Shown piece after piece: positions 36,612-48,820 of a stretch of DNA of 64,000 nucleotides; position 1 is the stretch's first letter, and each line of letters opens with the position of its first letter. The stretch lies in NCBI RefSeq assembly GCF_000143415.4, contig NW_003314263.1:3031255-3095254 (forward strand), in the 5' to 3' direction. Origin of the DNA: Selaginella moellendorffii (lineage: Eukaryota > Streptophyta > Lycopodiopsida > Selaginellales > Selaginellaceae). The position numbers and the translations under genes are program-made. The notes beneath the pieces were generated by a model. That model was not told where the DNA came from, made no database searches, and saw only the letters and a list, made by a program, of their open reading frames with translations.

Positions 36612-39600
36612 TCCACAGGAACCCGAGGTTCAGGGCCTTGGGCCACTGAACGAAGGAACGGTGCCAAACTCCCAAGCGTGATGCCAAGGAGTGATGGAAC
36701 CGGACCACGGAGCAACTCCTGAGCATATAGCCCAAGGAGCGAAGGGACAGGGGCCCGGAGCGACTTGGAACAGTCCTAGAGCAACCAGCATCCCAATGCC
36801 AGGACCAGCACGCAAAACGGAGCCAAACAGAGTCTGGCGCTATTTCGGCATACCGGTGGCCTAACGCGAGGATATGGGTACTCCACCAACTAGAATGGAA
36901 TGGAACTTGGGCTTAGACCCAAGCCGGACGCAGAACAAGGACAGGCACGCAAGCGGGAGCTAGACTATGCCTCAGGTTGGTCGGCCATGCCCGACCTACC
37001 CACTATCCCTACTATACATTTGGAACCCCCCACAGCCCCCCCCCCCTTGAGGAACACACGCTTTGGGCTTTCACCCCAAGCCTCCCTTAGTATCAGGAGT
37101 TAGTCTCTGGGACAAGCTTAAAACTTACTAAATATGGAATGTCCTTAGAATGCGAATTTGGACACAGGACGAACACCATTGTGTTCAGGCCGACCTCTAC
37201 ATTCCGTAAATATGCCAAATGAGCAAATCTAGACACTTTCCATAAATAGCATTTGGGACCGAAATGAGACTAACACAAAGGGCATGATAGTGAGGGTGTT
37301 TGGCAGACACGGTAAGCTATCATCTAGCGATATTGAGGAACCAAGCTCAATATCGCGGGGGTTCCCAACACTAGCAACCAAGCTAACCAAAGTCGAAGAT
37401 ACTATACTTAGTATCGGAGACCAATCCTCTAACAATACTCAGTTACAGAGAACACATCTCCAAGTGGTGATTCACTCTTGCTTTCTTCTAGCTTTGTCCT
37501 GATGTTGATGGCATTAAAGTGATGCCTTGTCATTGATGTTGTTGACATTGAGATTCGAGTGAAATGAGATATCCTTCCAAGGATTGATATTGAGTTTCAT
37601 TAGTCTTGATGAATATAGTGTTGATGATTTGGCTATAGCTTTGTGTTGTTGGCATTCGTGCATTTGCTAGTTAGCAACTGTGTTGACGTTCAAACGAACT
37701 GAGTGGCAAGTTGAGTTAGTTGTGTTCTAGACGAGATTATTTAGTAGAGGGTTGAGCTTTAGCTTTTCCTTGAAAAGTGATTTAGTCGTGGACTATGCTA
37801 ACTCTACGAGAAGAAGAGTTAGTGATCGATATTAGAATGTTGAGTCCTTGCTGGATTTGAGTTCGGAATATAGCAATCATTAATGATTCTTTTTGAGCTT
37901 GTTATGAAGTGAGTTACGTCTTGCTATAGATGGATTCATGGAGGATCGTTTGATGATCACTTGTTAAGCACAGCTTCGTTATGCTTAGCTTTTGGATTGA
38001 TGCAGAAATGCTCTTCATTAGCTTTGGCATTATGAAGTTTGGCTTATGGATGTGTTGAGGAAGATATTGTGGGTTGCACCATGATTTCTTCTTTAGCATT
38101 GAAGTTAGCTTCTATGAGACTCGTGATCATTATTAGGCAAGACTTAGTTATAGGCTTCTTCGAGCTTTTGGTTCTTGAGTTTTGTGCTCATTGTTCCATT
38201 TGTTAGAAGTTGTTGGGGAAGGCATTTTGGCTCATTAGCTTCGATGTTGAAGTTAGTATTTGCATTTAGCAATCATTGGTGATGATTGACTATCATCTAG
38301 GAAAGTTGATTATCCTTGTCGAAGGTTTTGCTTGATTATCGTTGATCTAGATTGATTTGCTATTCTTCGGGATGGTGGATTCCTTCTAAGACAATGATTC
38401 TGCATATCTCTTATTGATGGGATGATTAATGATCTTTCATGATGGTTAGTTGTTCTCTTTGATAGCTTTTGGCTTTTTGCAATACCACCAGTTGTTTGTG
38501 GTTTGCTCTGGATTGGTCTCTTGGGTTTGATACGTCAGTAGGATGTTGCTAACACTTGCTTAGGCAACTTGAGTTCCTTGGTATTGTTGACTGGGATCTA
38601 TTCAGATTGGCTTTTGTGATAGTTGGCAGGAATGAGTGTTTGTTGGTCTTACCACATTCATTTTCTTCTGTTGATTGTTGCTAGAGTTAGTTTTGATAGA
38701 TTTGGATGTTATTTCCTTTGGGTGATACATTCGCGAGCATTGTGCTTGTTAGTCAATGATACTTTGTGTTCTTTGAGTTCTCTCTAGTAAGTTGTTGGCT
38801 TACTGTCTACTATCTTCGATAGTTAAGTTTCATCATTGAGTTTCCTTGATGATATACTAGCTATTGAATTTTGTTGGATGGTCATTCCTGTGTTTGCCAA
38901 ATTATGATGATCTTGGTGGTTCCTATCTACAATACTACTAGTTTATCGGATGATAACTTGTTTAGAATACTTTTGTGTTCTTCTCTAAGATATAATCACT
39001 AGTAATTACGCGTCTTAGATATCATTGTTTATGACTTTGATATAGTCCCTATATATTGATCTTTGAGTTTGGGCCAGTATAGGCAGACTGGCTTCGGCAC
39101 TTCGTGTGCATGGTGAAATCTCTAGTCATGGGGTAGCTACTGTCGACTGGTCACATAACCCGCCTCTTTGTCGATGTTCCTTATTCCGTTGAAAGGGCGT
39201 GACCGTGTAAACAACTCTAACTGCCTGTTTACAGTAGTCTATCTAAACCTTACTGACGGGTTTGGTTTCTTTGCTTAGGAGGGTAGGGGCCTCTGGCTTC
39301 TCTCTCTATGTTCCTGCGGGCAGGGCATATCACACTTTTGTAAGCTGGGTGACTCCCAGAGCAGCAGGGGTGGCTGACTCCGTTGGTCATTTCCTTGTCG
39401 GCGACGGCCGGAAGGTGTCTGAGCTGGTAGCGCATCCGCGTTAGACAAAGAGGTTACCCCCTAACTCATTTAAGTTGGTGCATTTCTCACATAGTGTGAG
39501 TACCGTGAACTTTTTATGGAGTTGTTTCCTTGGCGGTATTCTAGACTCGAGTATGCATCGACGAGGACGTCGATCTTCCCAAGGGGGGGAGAGTGTCGCG

Positions 39601-42600
39601 CATGTGACTTCGGGTATCGAAAGTTACCTATCGGCTAGTCCTTACGGACACTCTTACCTTACTGCCACGACGGCAGGAGGTCGGTATTGCTGGACCCGTT
39701 ATTAGTCTCCGCCTAAGCTAGTTGAGAAACTGGTCATCACATGTGCACTTAGACCGGAAGGGCACTAAGGAAGGAAATCCTAAGTTGTCATTTAGTCAAG
39801 CAGACTTGACACGGTGATGAGAAACTCATGATGTTGGCTTGCACTTGGTTTTCCATGTTGGCATGTCGACTTTACCTCTGTTGATATCATTTGGTTACAT
39901 TTAGTCCGTAGTGTTGGATTTCATTGAGTCTTGGACGTGGTGAATCACTCTTTGATGATGTGTTCTCTGTAACTGAGTATTGTTAGAGGATTGGTCTCCG
40001 ATACTAAGTATAGTATCTTCAACTTTGGTTAGCTTGGTTGATCCAAAAATATGCTTAAGCATCGAACATCTTTGCCCATCTAACCGATATCCAACACCGT
40101 CATCTGCAAAGTGCAAAATGAACATCCAAGGCTTGATCACTAAGACCACATCTTCGGATATCCACATTGCACTAACACTCTTCTTCAATCACCTTCAAGA
40201 TCCAATGTGAAGCCAAAACACTAACAAGATAAATGACATGAAAAATCAAGGTCCAAGAAAAATTCCTCATCACTTGAAATAACAATGCCACTTCCACTAA
40301 CACAAGTGCTAGTGATGTCAATGCCCCAACTACACACCTTCTCCATCCAATAATTTATTCCAAGTGCTAATGGATCAACCGATGAGCTATAACAAATGAA
40401 TGCTATAACCCTTTTCCAACACCTTATGGGCAAACCCTCAAGGAAACAAGGTACCAACATAAGCTTAGCATAATGGACCACCATTGAGAATCCAGTCAAG
40501 GCTACTACAATGCTACTTCGTGCAAGTAGACTAGCTTCTCCATCAACCACTTTGGGGTTGATCATCATTTACCCAAGCAACTTCGTAAACACATTGCTCT
40601 TTATCACATGGATATGATATAAGCATCACAATGACTTGATCATCAATTGAGTAACACAATGAGCAATGCCTATGTCATTACTTCAAACGTTTATGTGAGT
40701 ATCAAATGCCAACTCGATTCGACAAAATGCAACATAAATGCCACACTCCACCAATAGAGGTTTACGACACCCAACACCACTAACTTTTGTTCACAACACG
40801 GACAAGCTCATGCCACTCTCTTTCCGACCAAACTCAACACTAATCCAACACCAAGCTACTCAAGGAGCAATAGCAAGGTTCCCCGGAAAAGAATTGAGCA
40901 TTGCAACCCAAGTCTTCCAATAGCAAGCTTAGACAAAATGGTTAGCATTTCACCACTATCCATCCCACAACTCACCATTGTAAGACCACCATCTCCAACA
41001 TGCGTCAAGATAGGGACTCTTGATTGCATGATGTGAACACAAGCAATGAGTTAACACCTCGTTGCAAATCATCTCTCCAAGAAGAGAAAATGATTTACGT
41101 ATTTGATCCTTCGTCCCTGATGACTCTCTTTTCGGTCTCATCTTTGACCAAACCTCAAGCTTGCTTTCGCACTGCCTTCAGTTCAATCCAAGAAAAGTTT
41201 ATGAGAGAGCACGGCCATGATTACTTGAACCAATAGACTAATCCCTATAGTCTTGATTGATCCACTTATAATCACGCCTAGGAAGGATCCACTAGTGCCG
41301 TGCTAAACAGCTACGGACCAGCCTATTTGCCACTCATAGCAAACCCAGGGAGGTTTGCTTTCACCCATGGTACATGGAACAACTCATGGAACCAACGATA
41401 GGCTAACATTAATCCTGCCAACTCAAAGTGTAACCTCGAGTTGCTAATGTGCCTCACTCACGAGCTCAAGCTCAAACTCGTGCAAACGGAACATCTCCAA
41501 ACCATCCTATGAGCCCAAGCGCAAGCTCACATCATAAGGTATAACAAGGTAACAATATCCATACCCAAGGAACCAATTGCGAAGCCTTTGCACCCAAACG
41601 TGTACCCACTCGGATCATCGTTTTCATCTCTGCGTATGCAACAAGACTAGTTGCCCAATCTCATTGAATAGTACTCGCTGAGACTCATTCTCTGATACCA
41701 AATGTAGCGCACGTGGTTTTGACCCTTTATCCTATGGTGATTTACCATAGGATAACACCACGAAGCGGAACCTAAACCCTCTTTGTGCCACGTGACAGAT
41801 GCCACATGTCACATGCCACGTGTCCATGCCACGTGTCCACAGGAACCCGAGGTTCAGGGCCTTGGGCCACTGAAAGAAGGAACGGTGCCAAACTCCCAAG
41901 CGTGATGCCAAGGAGTGATGGAACCGGACCACGGAGCAACTCCTGAGCATATAGCCCAAGGAGCGAAGGGACAGGGGCCCGGAGCGACTTGGAACAGTCC
42001 TAGAGCAACCAGCATCCCAATGCCAGGACCAGCACGCAAAACGGAGCCAAACAAAGTCTGGCGCTATTTCGGCATACCGGTGGCCTAACGCGAGGATATG
42101 GGTACTCCACCAACTAGCATGGAATGGAACTTGGGCTTAGACCCAAGCCGGACGCAGAACAAGGACAGGCACGCAAGCGGGAGCTAGACTATGCCTCAGG
42201 TTGGTCGGCCATGCCCGACCTACCCACTATCCCTACTATACATTTGGAACCCCCCACAGCCCCCCCCCCTTGAGGAACACACGCTTTGGGCTTTCACCCC
42301 AAGCCTCCCTTAGTATCAGGAGTTAGTCTCTGGGACAAGCTTAAAACTTACTAAATATGGAATGTCCTTAGAATGCGAATTTGGACACAGGACGAACACC
42401 ATTGTGTTCAGGCCGACCTCTACATTCCATAGATATGCCAAATGAGCAAATCTAGACACTTTCCATAAATAGCATTTGGGACCGAAATGAGATTAACACA
42501 AAGGGCATGATAGCGAGGGTGTTTGGCAGACACGGTAAGCTATCATCTAGCGATATTGAGGAACCAAGCTCAATATCGCGGGGGTTCCCAACACTAGCAA

Positions 42601-42856
42601 GTGCAAGCCAACATCATGAGTTTCTCATCACCGTGTCAAGTCTACTTGACTAAATGACAACTTAGGATTTCCTTCCTTAGTGCCCTTCCGGTCTAAGTGC
42701 ACATGTGATGACCAGTTTCTCAACTAGCTTAGGCGGAGACTAATAACGGGTCCAGCAATACCGACCTCCTGTCGTCGTGGCAGTAAGGTAAGAGTGTCCG
42801 TAAGGACTAGCCGATAGGTAACTTTCGATACCCGAAGTCACATGCGCGACATGTTG

Positions 42857-45636
42857 GTACCCGTACTATAGCTTTGTCTATGAGGAGGTTGTGTACCGAT
42901 ATGAGTCCATCTCATGGTCTTCACTTTAGTTTCGACTGAGTGTTGATCACATAGCTAGCCTCTTCAAGGCATGCTCAGAGCTATTGACTAAATGCATTAG
43001 TGGGCTTATTGTGGTTGAGTTGGATTCGAGTGGTCATTTAGTTTGTGCTTGTCTATGAACTTTTATCTCGTACCTGGGGTATCACGTTCATGTTGGACAA
43101 GTATATAACTTGATGACAAAGAGTTGGTGTTTGGGTCTTGTAAACGTAAGTTGAGGAGTGATTGTTAGTTGCTTTGCGACTAGTGATTACTTGTAGACTT
43201 CATCAAGGACCGTTGACACTTGCTTTGCTCGATGATGATTTAGCAGTGATGGGCTTGCTTTACCGGATGGTGTTGCGGAGGATCGTGTCATTAGGCTGGC
43301 ATGGTTTTTCCATGTTGGCATGTCAATTCCTTTGTCGATATCATTTGGTTACATTTAGTCTGTAGTGTTGGATTTCATTGAGTCTTGGATGTGGTGATTC
43401 ACTCCTTGATGATGTGTTATCTGTAACTGAGTTTTGTTGGAGGATTGGTCTCAGATACTAACTAAAGTATCTTCGACTATGGTTAGCTTGGTTGCTAGAG
43501 AGTTTCAAGTGGTGATTCACTTTTGCTTTCTGCTAGCTTTGTTCTATTGTTGATGGCATTGAAGTGATGCCTTGTCATTGACATTGTTGATGTTGAGGTA
43601 AAATGAAATGAGATATCTCTCCATAGGATTGATATTGAGTTTCATTAGTCTTGATAAAAAGTGTTGATGATTTGGCTTTAGTTTTGTGTTGTTAGCATTC
43701 ATGCAATTGCTAGTTAGCAACTGTATTGACGTTCAAATGAACTGAGTGGCAAGTTTGGGTTAGTTGTGTTCTAGACGAGATTGCTTAGTTGAGGTTGAGT
43801 TTTAGCTTTTCCTTGAAAAGTGATTTAGTCGTGAACAATGCTACCTCTATAAGAGGAAGAGTTAGTGATTGGCATTGAAGTGATTGAATCCTTCTTGGAT
43901 TTCAATTGAGATATATCAATCATTAATGATTTTTCTTGTGCTTGTTATGAGGTGAGTTACGTCTTGCTGTAGATGGATTCATGGAGGATCGTTTGATGAT
44001 CACTTGTTGAGCATAGCTTCGTTATACTTAGCTTTTGGATTGATGCAGAAATGCTCTTCGTTAGCTTTGGTATTATGAAGTTTGGCTTATGGATGTGTTG
44101 AGGAAGATATTGTGGGTTGCACCATGATTTCTTCTTTAGCATTGAAGTTAGCTTCTATGTGACTCGTGATCATTGTTAGACAAGACTTGGCTATAGACTT
44201 CTTTGAACTTTCGGTTCCTTGAGTTTTATGCTCATTGTTCTATTTGTTTGAAGTTGTTGGGGGAAGGCATTTTGGCTCATTAGCTTCGATGTTGAAGTTG
44301 GCTTTTGCATCTAGCAATCATTGGTGATGATTAACTATCATCTAGGAAAGTTGATTATCCATGTCAAAAAGTTTTGCTTGATTATTGTTGGTATAGAATG
44401 GTTTGCCGTTCTTCGGGATGGTGGATTCCTTCTTAGACGATGATTATGCATCTCTTTATTGATGGAATGATTGACGATCTTTCATGATAGTTGGTTGTTC
44501 TCTTTGATGGCTTTTGGCTTTTCGCAATACCACATGTTCTTTGTGGTTTGCTCTGGATTGGTCTCTTGAGCTTGAGACATCCATAGGATGTTGCTAACAC
44601 TTGCTTAGGCAACTTGAGTTCCTTGGTATTGTTGGCTGGGATCTATTTAGATTGGCTTTTGTGATAGTTGGCAGGCATGAGTGTTTGTTGGTCTTACCAC
44701 ATTCATTCTCTTCTGTTGATTGTTGCTCGAGTTAGTTTTGATAGATTTGGATGTTATTTCCTTCGGGTGATACATTCGCGAGCATTGTGCTTGTTAGTCA
44801 ATGATACTTTGTGTTCTTTGAGTTGTGTTTTGTGAGTTGTTTGGCATGCTATCTGCCATTTTCGGTAGTTCAGTTTTATCATTGAGTTTCCTTGATGATC
44901 TACTTGCTATTGAATTTTGTTGGATGGTGATTCCTATGTTTACCAATTATAATGATCTTGGTGGTTCCTATACTGTAATACTAGTTTATCGGATGATAAC
45001 TTACTTGGAATACTTTTGTGTTCTAATCTAAGCTTTATTCACTGATAATTAAATCTCTAAAAATATCATTGTCTATGACTTTGATATTGTCCATCTATTG
45101 ATCTTTGAGTTTGGGCTAGTATAGGCAGACTGGCTTCGGCACTTCGTGTGCATGTTGAAATCTCTAGTCATGGGGTAGCTACTGTCGATTGGTCACATCA
45201 CCCGCCTCTCTGTCGATGTTCCTTATTTCGGTGAAAGGGCGTGACTGTGTAAACAACTCTAAACTGCCTGTTGACAGTAGTCTATCTAAACCTTACCAAC
45301 GGGTTTGGTTTCTTTGCTCAGGAGGGTTGGGGCCTCTGGCTTCTCTCTCTATGTCTCTGCGGGCAGGGGCGTATCACACTTTTGTAGTTGGGTGACACCC
45401 AGAGCAGCAAGGGTGGCTGACTCCATTGGTCATTTCCTTGTCGGCGACGGCCGGAAGGTGTCTGAGCTGGTAGCGCATCCGCGTTAGACAAAGAGGTTCC
45501 CCTTAACTCATTTAAGTTGGTGCATTTCTCACATAGTGTGAGTACCGTGAACTTTTTATGGAGTTGTTTCCTTGGCGGTATTCTAGACTCGAGTATGCAT
45601 CGACGAGGACGTCGATCTTCCCCAAGGGGGGGAGAG
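42857..45636 (+). other. A1 internal region, last part with polypurine tract
   Basis: About 2.8 kb without long frames, ending in AAGGGGGGGAGAG directly before the 3' LTR. The same sequence is found in A3 (54903-57250), inside A2 (37459-39593) and reversed at 58401-59231. Confidence 0.8.
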
Positions 45637-46790
45637 TGTCGCGAATGTGACTTCGGGTATCGAAAGTTACCTGTCGACCAGTCCTTACGGACACTCTTTC
45701 CTTACTGCCACGATGGCGAGAGGTCGGTATTGCTGGACCCTTTATCAGCCCCTCTTGTTCAAGTGTTAGTAAACTGGACTTAGCATCTGTACTTGGCCGG
45801 ATGAGCATAAGGACGGAATTCCTAAGTGTCTATTTGGCCAAGCATACTTGGCCCGGCTTTTTAGTTCTCTTTTGCTCTGTCTTGCACTGGCTTGACAAGA
45901 ACCCTCGCGTATTGAGATTGGTCCCTCAATATCGCTGGATGATAGCTTACCGTGTCTGCCAAACACCCTCGCTATCATGCCCTTTGTGTTAGTCTCATTT
46001 CGGTCCCAAATACTATTTATGGAAAGTGTCTAGATTTGGTCATTTGGCATATCTACGGAATGTAGAGATCGGCCTGAACACAATGGTGTTCGTCCCGTGT
46101 CCAAATTCACATTCTAAGGATATTCCATATTTAGTAAGTTTCAAGCTTGTCCCAGAGACTAACTCCTGATACTAAGGGAGGCTTGAGGTGAAAGCCCAAA
46201 GCGTGTGTTCCTCAAGGGGGGGGGGGGGGGGGGGCTGTGGGGGGTTCCAAATGTATAGTAGGGATAGTGGGTAGGTCGGGCATGGCCGACCAACCTGAGG
46301 CATAGTTTAGCTCCCGCTTGCGTGCCTGTCCTTGTTCTGCGTCCGGCTTGGGTCTAAGCCCAAGTTCCATTCCATGCTAGCTGGTGGAGTACCCATATCC
46401 TCACGTTAGGCCACCGGTATGCCGAAATAGTGCCAGACTCCGTTTGGCTCCGTTTTGCGTGCTGGTCCTGGCATTGGGATGCTGGTTGCTCTAGGACTGT
46501 TCCAAGTCGCTCCGGGCTCCTGTCCCTTCGCTCCTTGGGCTGTATGCTCAGGAGTTACTCCATGGTCCGGTTCCTTCATTCCTTGGCTCCATGTTGGGGA
46601 GTTTGGCACCGTTCCTTCGTTCAGTGGCCCAAGGCCCTAAACCTCGGGTTCCATGGACACATGGTATGGACACGTGGCATGTGACATGTGGCATTTGTCA
46701 TGTGGCACAAAGAGGGTTTAGGTTCCGCTTCGTGGTGTTATCCTATGGTAAATCACCGTAGGATAAAGGGTCAAAACCACGTGCGCTACA
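45637..46790 (+). repeat. 3' LTR of element A1
   Basis: 1154 bp, from TGTCGCGAATGTG to GTGCGCTACA. It differs from the 5' LTR by few substitutions; the largest change is a 19-G run (46216-46234) against 11 G in the 5' LTR. ATGGG follows. Confidence 0.95.
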
Positions 46791-46878
46791 ATGGGCTAGT
46801 CATATCTGGGGCATGGTGACTAGCGCGGTGACTTTGTGTCCAGACTGAGTCCATCTGGTTGTATAATAAATCTCATTG

Positions 46879-47949
46879 TCAAGATGAACAAGCTGAATCT
46901 GAAGTTACATTGAAGGAGTTAGTTTCCGCGTCCTCCTCTGCATCAGTGATGCAGCGCCCCACCCATATCATTTGTTTTTTATTACTGGGTCTGACAAGCA
47001 CGACCATTCCTTTGCAGACCTGTACTGGATTGAATGCTGAATCCGGTTTCTTGTTCCTCGGCCCACAATAGTGATCCTCAACATCGTTATCTGTCACTGC
47101 ATTTCCAGAGGACATTGTTCCGCTACTATCTGGTGCTTTGGGTTCTGGCCAAAAGGACTCTTCCAATTCTTCATATACAACCAGCCCATTTTGGATAGTA
47201 GATATAATCTTCTCCCAGTATTCGAGCAAAGGCTTGCACCTCTGAAAATAGGATTCTCCACCAAACACCAACCCCCTCTTCCAGAAGGCAATATGCTATC
47301 TAATCCCGGCCACTATACTTTCCTGGTCTTTGAGTCCATCCGGGTGCATCGGCCGTGGGGAACCCTGAGGAATCATAGGTTCCCCAGTTATGGGATCTCT
47401 CTTGAAGAGTTCAATGCCGTCCACTGGCAGCCACACTGTGTCCCATTCTCTCATCTTGTACCTCATCACTGGAGCACCGTCACGCATGCTGAAATGAAAC
47501 TGAAGAGGCTTGGAGTGGCCAATCAGCGTTTTGGATCCATCCCTGATGTAGCCTCTTACAAACCCCTTAAAGTCTGGAACCTCTGTCACAAGTGCAGCTT
47601 CAACAGTGCCTTTGATGCAATTTTGGAATTCATCGTAGAGTTGTGGGAGGGTGAGGACATTAGATCGCCAGAGGGACTCTGCCAGGTGACTGAACATGGC
47701 ATCGACATCTTCATGAGTGTGCCCAACCATAAGAAAGCCAAGTGTAACCATTTCAAATATGTCTTTGGCAACAAACATCGCCAAGTACGCGAAGACGTAC
47801 ATGTTTTTGTTCTCATTGCCAGCATTGTCTGTTTGGAGCAGAAGATGGGGTGGAAGGCCACATCGGCCGCAAGAACTTCCTTGAGATTCTACTTCGTTTG
47901 GATGAGGCTGTGCATTCACCGGGCGACCAGCCTCATCGGAATGGCATGA
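46879..47949 (-). pseudogene. DUF7869-like protein of the DNA transposon (one internal TAG)
   Basis: One minus-strand frame covers about 350 codons to a TGA at 46879-46881, broken by a single TAG at 47296-47298. The core reads LLLQTDNAGNENKNMYVFAY, then LGFLMVGHTHEDVDAMFSHL, then WDTVWLPVDGIELFKRDPIT. This Q.DN...ENKN / GHTHEDID pattern is the DUF7869 type found in large families of plant and animal transposon-like proteins; a DDE-like nuclease fold is an inference from the spaced acidic residues. The usual N-terminal half is missing: the frame starts next to a palindrome at 47941, where the divergent plus-strand gene begins. It could be the transposase, but this is not shown. Confidence 0.6.
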
Positions 47950-47960
47950 GGCCTCACGTG
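47941..47960. repeat. Palindrome P1 at the boundary of the two transposon genes
   Basis: ATGGCATGAGGCCTCACGTG, centred on AGGCCT. It precedes the 3' splice site (CTGACAG) of the first visible plus-gene exon by about 20 bases and also borders the minus-strand DUF7869 frame. Confidence 0.75.
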
Positions 47961-48800
47961 ATAACCCTACAATCTGACAGCGATGTTAAAAAACTATATT
48001 CCAACATTGAGCCGTTGAGAGTGACTCCAGTTCGCGAAGTGAAGGGGAAGGGGGTCGATTTGGAAACTACCCCAAAGCAGAAAAGGGTGGTCAAGCTCAA
48101 GCCGACGTCCGACTCTCCTGCTCCAAAAAAGAAGCTACTCAGTGATGCCATTGCCTCGGGTTCGAACACTTCACCCACCAAAAAGAAGAGCCGCAAAGAG
48201 TAGAAAGAGCAAGAAGAGGCAGCAAAAATCATCGCAGATAATAGTACTTGTTACTATTCCAACAAAGTATATACAATCGACGTGAGCCACATCGACATCC
48301 AAAGCAAATACAACCACAGGCTAGTATCTGATGAGTGGGTGGAGAAACTGAAGCAGAAGATGCTGGCAAGTCCAATAACACCCGACATCGCAGACGTGAT
48401 CCCCTACTACCGAACAATGAAGGGCGAGATGAGGTTTCCAGACTTGATCAATAGGAAGGTGTTGGACGATCAGAACATCCGGTTCTATGCCATCTCCGGG
48501 CAGCATTCTAGCTTGGCGATGCAAGAGATAGTTGTGGATATTATGGTGGGCGAGGAGGTGAAGAAAGTCTTCAAGACAAGAGTTGTCTGCCTGATAAAAG
48601 GCAACTCGCCCCTCCGATCTATCATATACATCTCCCACGCGCAGAATGTCAAGCAAGAAACGTGCTACAAATCGGGTCTGCACAAGACATTGGCACGAAC
48701 ACGGAAGCTCTAGGTTCAACTGAAGAAGCCACAAAAACCAAGACAAGGACGTGCACTAGCAACTAGCGCCTGGCAGGTAAGCCTCGTTGCATGTGGCATA

Positions 48801-48820
48801 GCATGTGGCCTCACACCATT
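48801..48820. repeat. Palindrome P2 in the 54-bp intron 48777-48830
   Basis: GCATGTGGCCTCACACCATT, 10 bases upstream of the acceptor TTGTAG. A half copy (GCATGTGGCAT) precedes it. Confidence 0.75.

Larger units (their letters stand above)
36479..42851 (-). mobile_element. LTR retrotransposon A2 (same family as A1), reversed and internally scrambled
   Basis: Flanked by TGTTG (36474-36478 and 42852-42856), with outer ends TGTAGCGCACG and GCGCGACA. The intact 5' LTR is 41703-42851 (read on the minus strand), with a reversed primer site at 41691-41702. The other LTR is broken: its outer part is 36479-37377 and its remaining part appears in plus orientation at 39594-39847. Between them, 37459-39593 is plus-oriented internal sequence ending in the purine tract, 39848-40040 is another plus piece, and 40041-41702 is the expected minus internal half. 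No coding capacity. Confidence 0.9.
25432..46790 (+). mobile_element. LTR retrotransposon A1 (non-autonomous), split by B and A2
   Basis: The 5' LTR is 25432-26564 and the 3' LTR 45637-46790, with a 5-bp target duplication ATGGG on both sides (25427-25431, 46791-46795). A primer-binding site for initiator tRNA-Met (TGGTATCAGAG) starts three bases past the 5' LTR, and a purine tract (AAGGGGGGGAGAG) ends at the 3' LTR. The internal region lies in three pieces: 26565-28473, 36183-36478 and 42852-45636, about 5 kb in total. Its longest open frames are under 100 codons and I see no gag or pol motif, so it must move with help from another element. The end of the internal region (GCATCGACGAGGACGTCGAT) resembles the end of Ty3-type pol regions. 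Confidence 0.93.

Noticed and set aside
47071-47949. Plus-strand frame of 292 codons
   Set aside because: It is the antisense shadow of the DUF7869-like minus frame, which carries the recognisable motifs.
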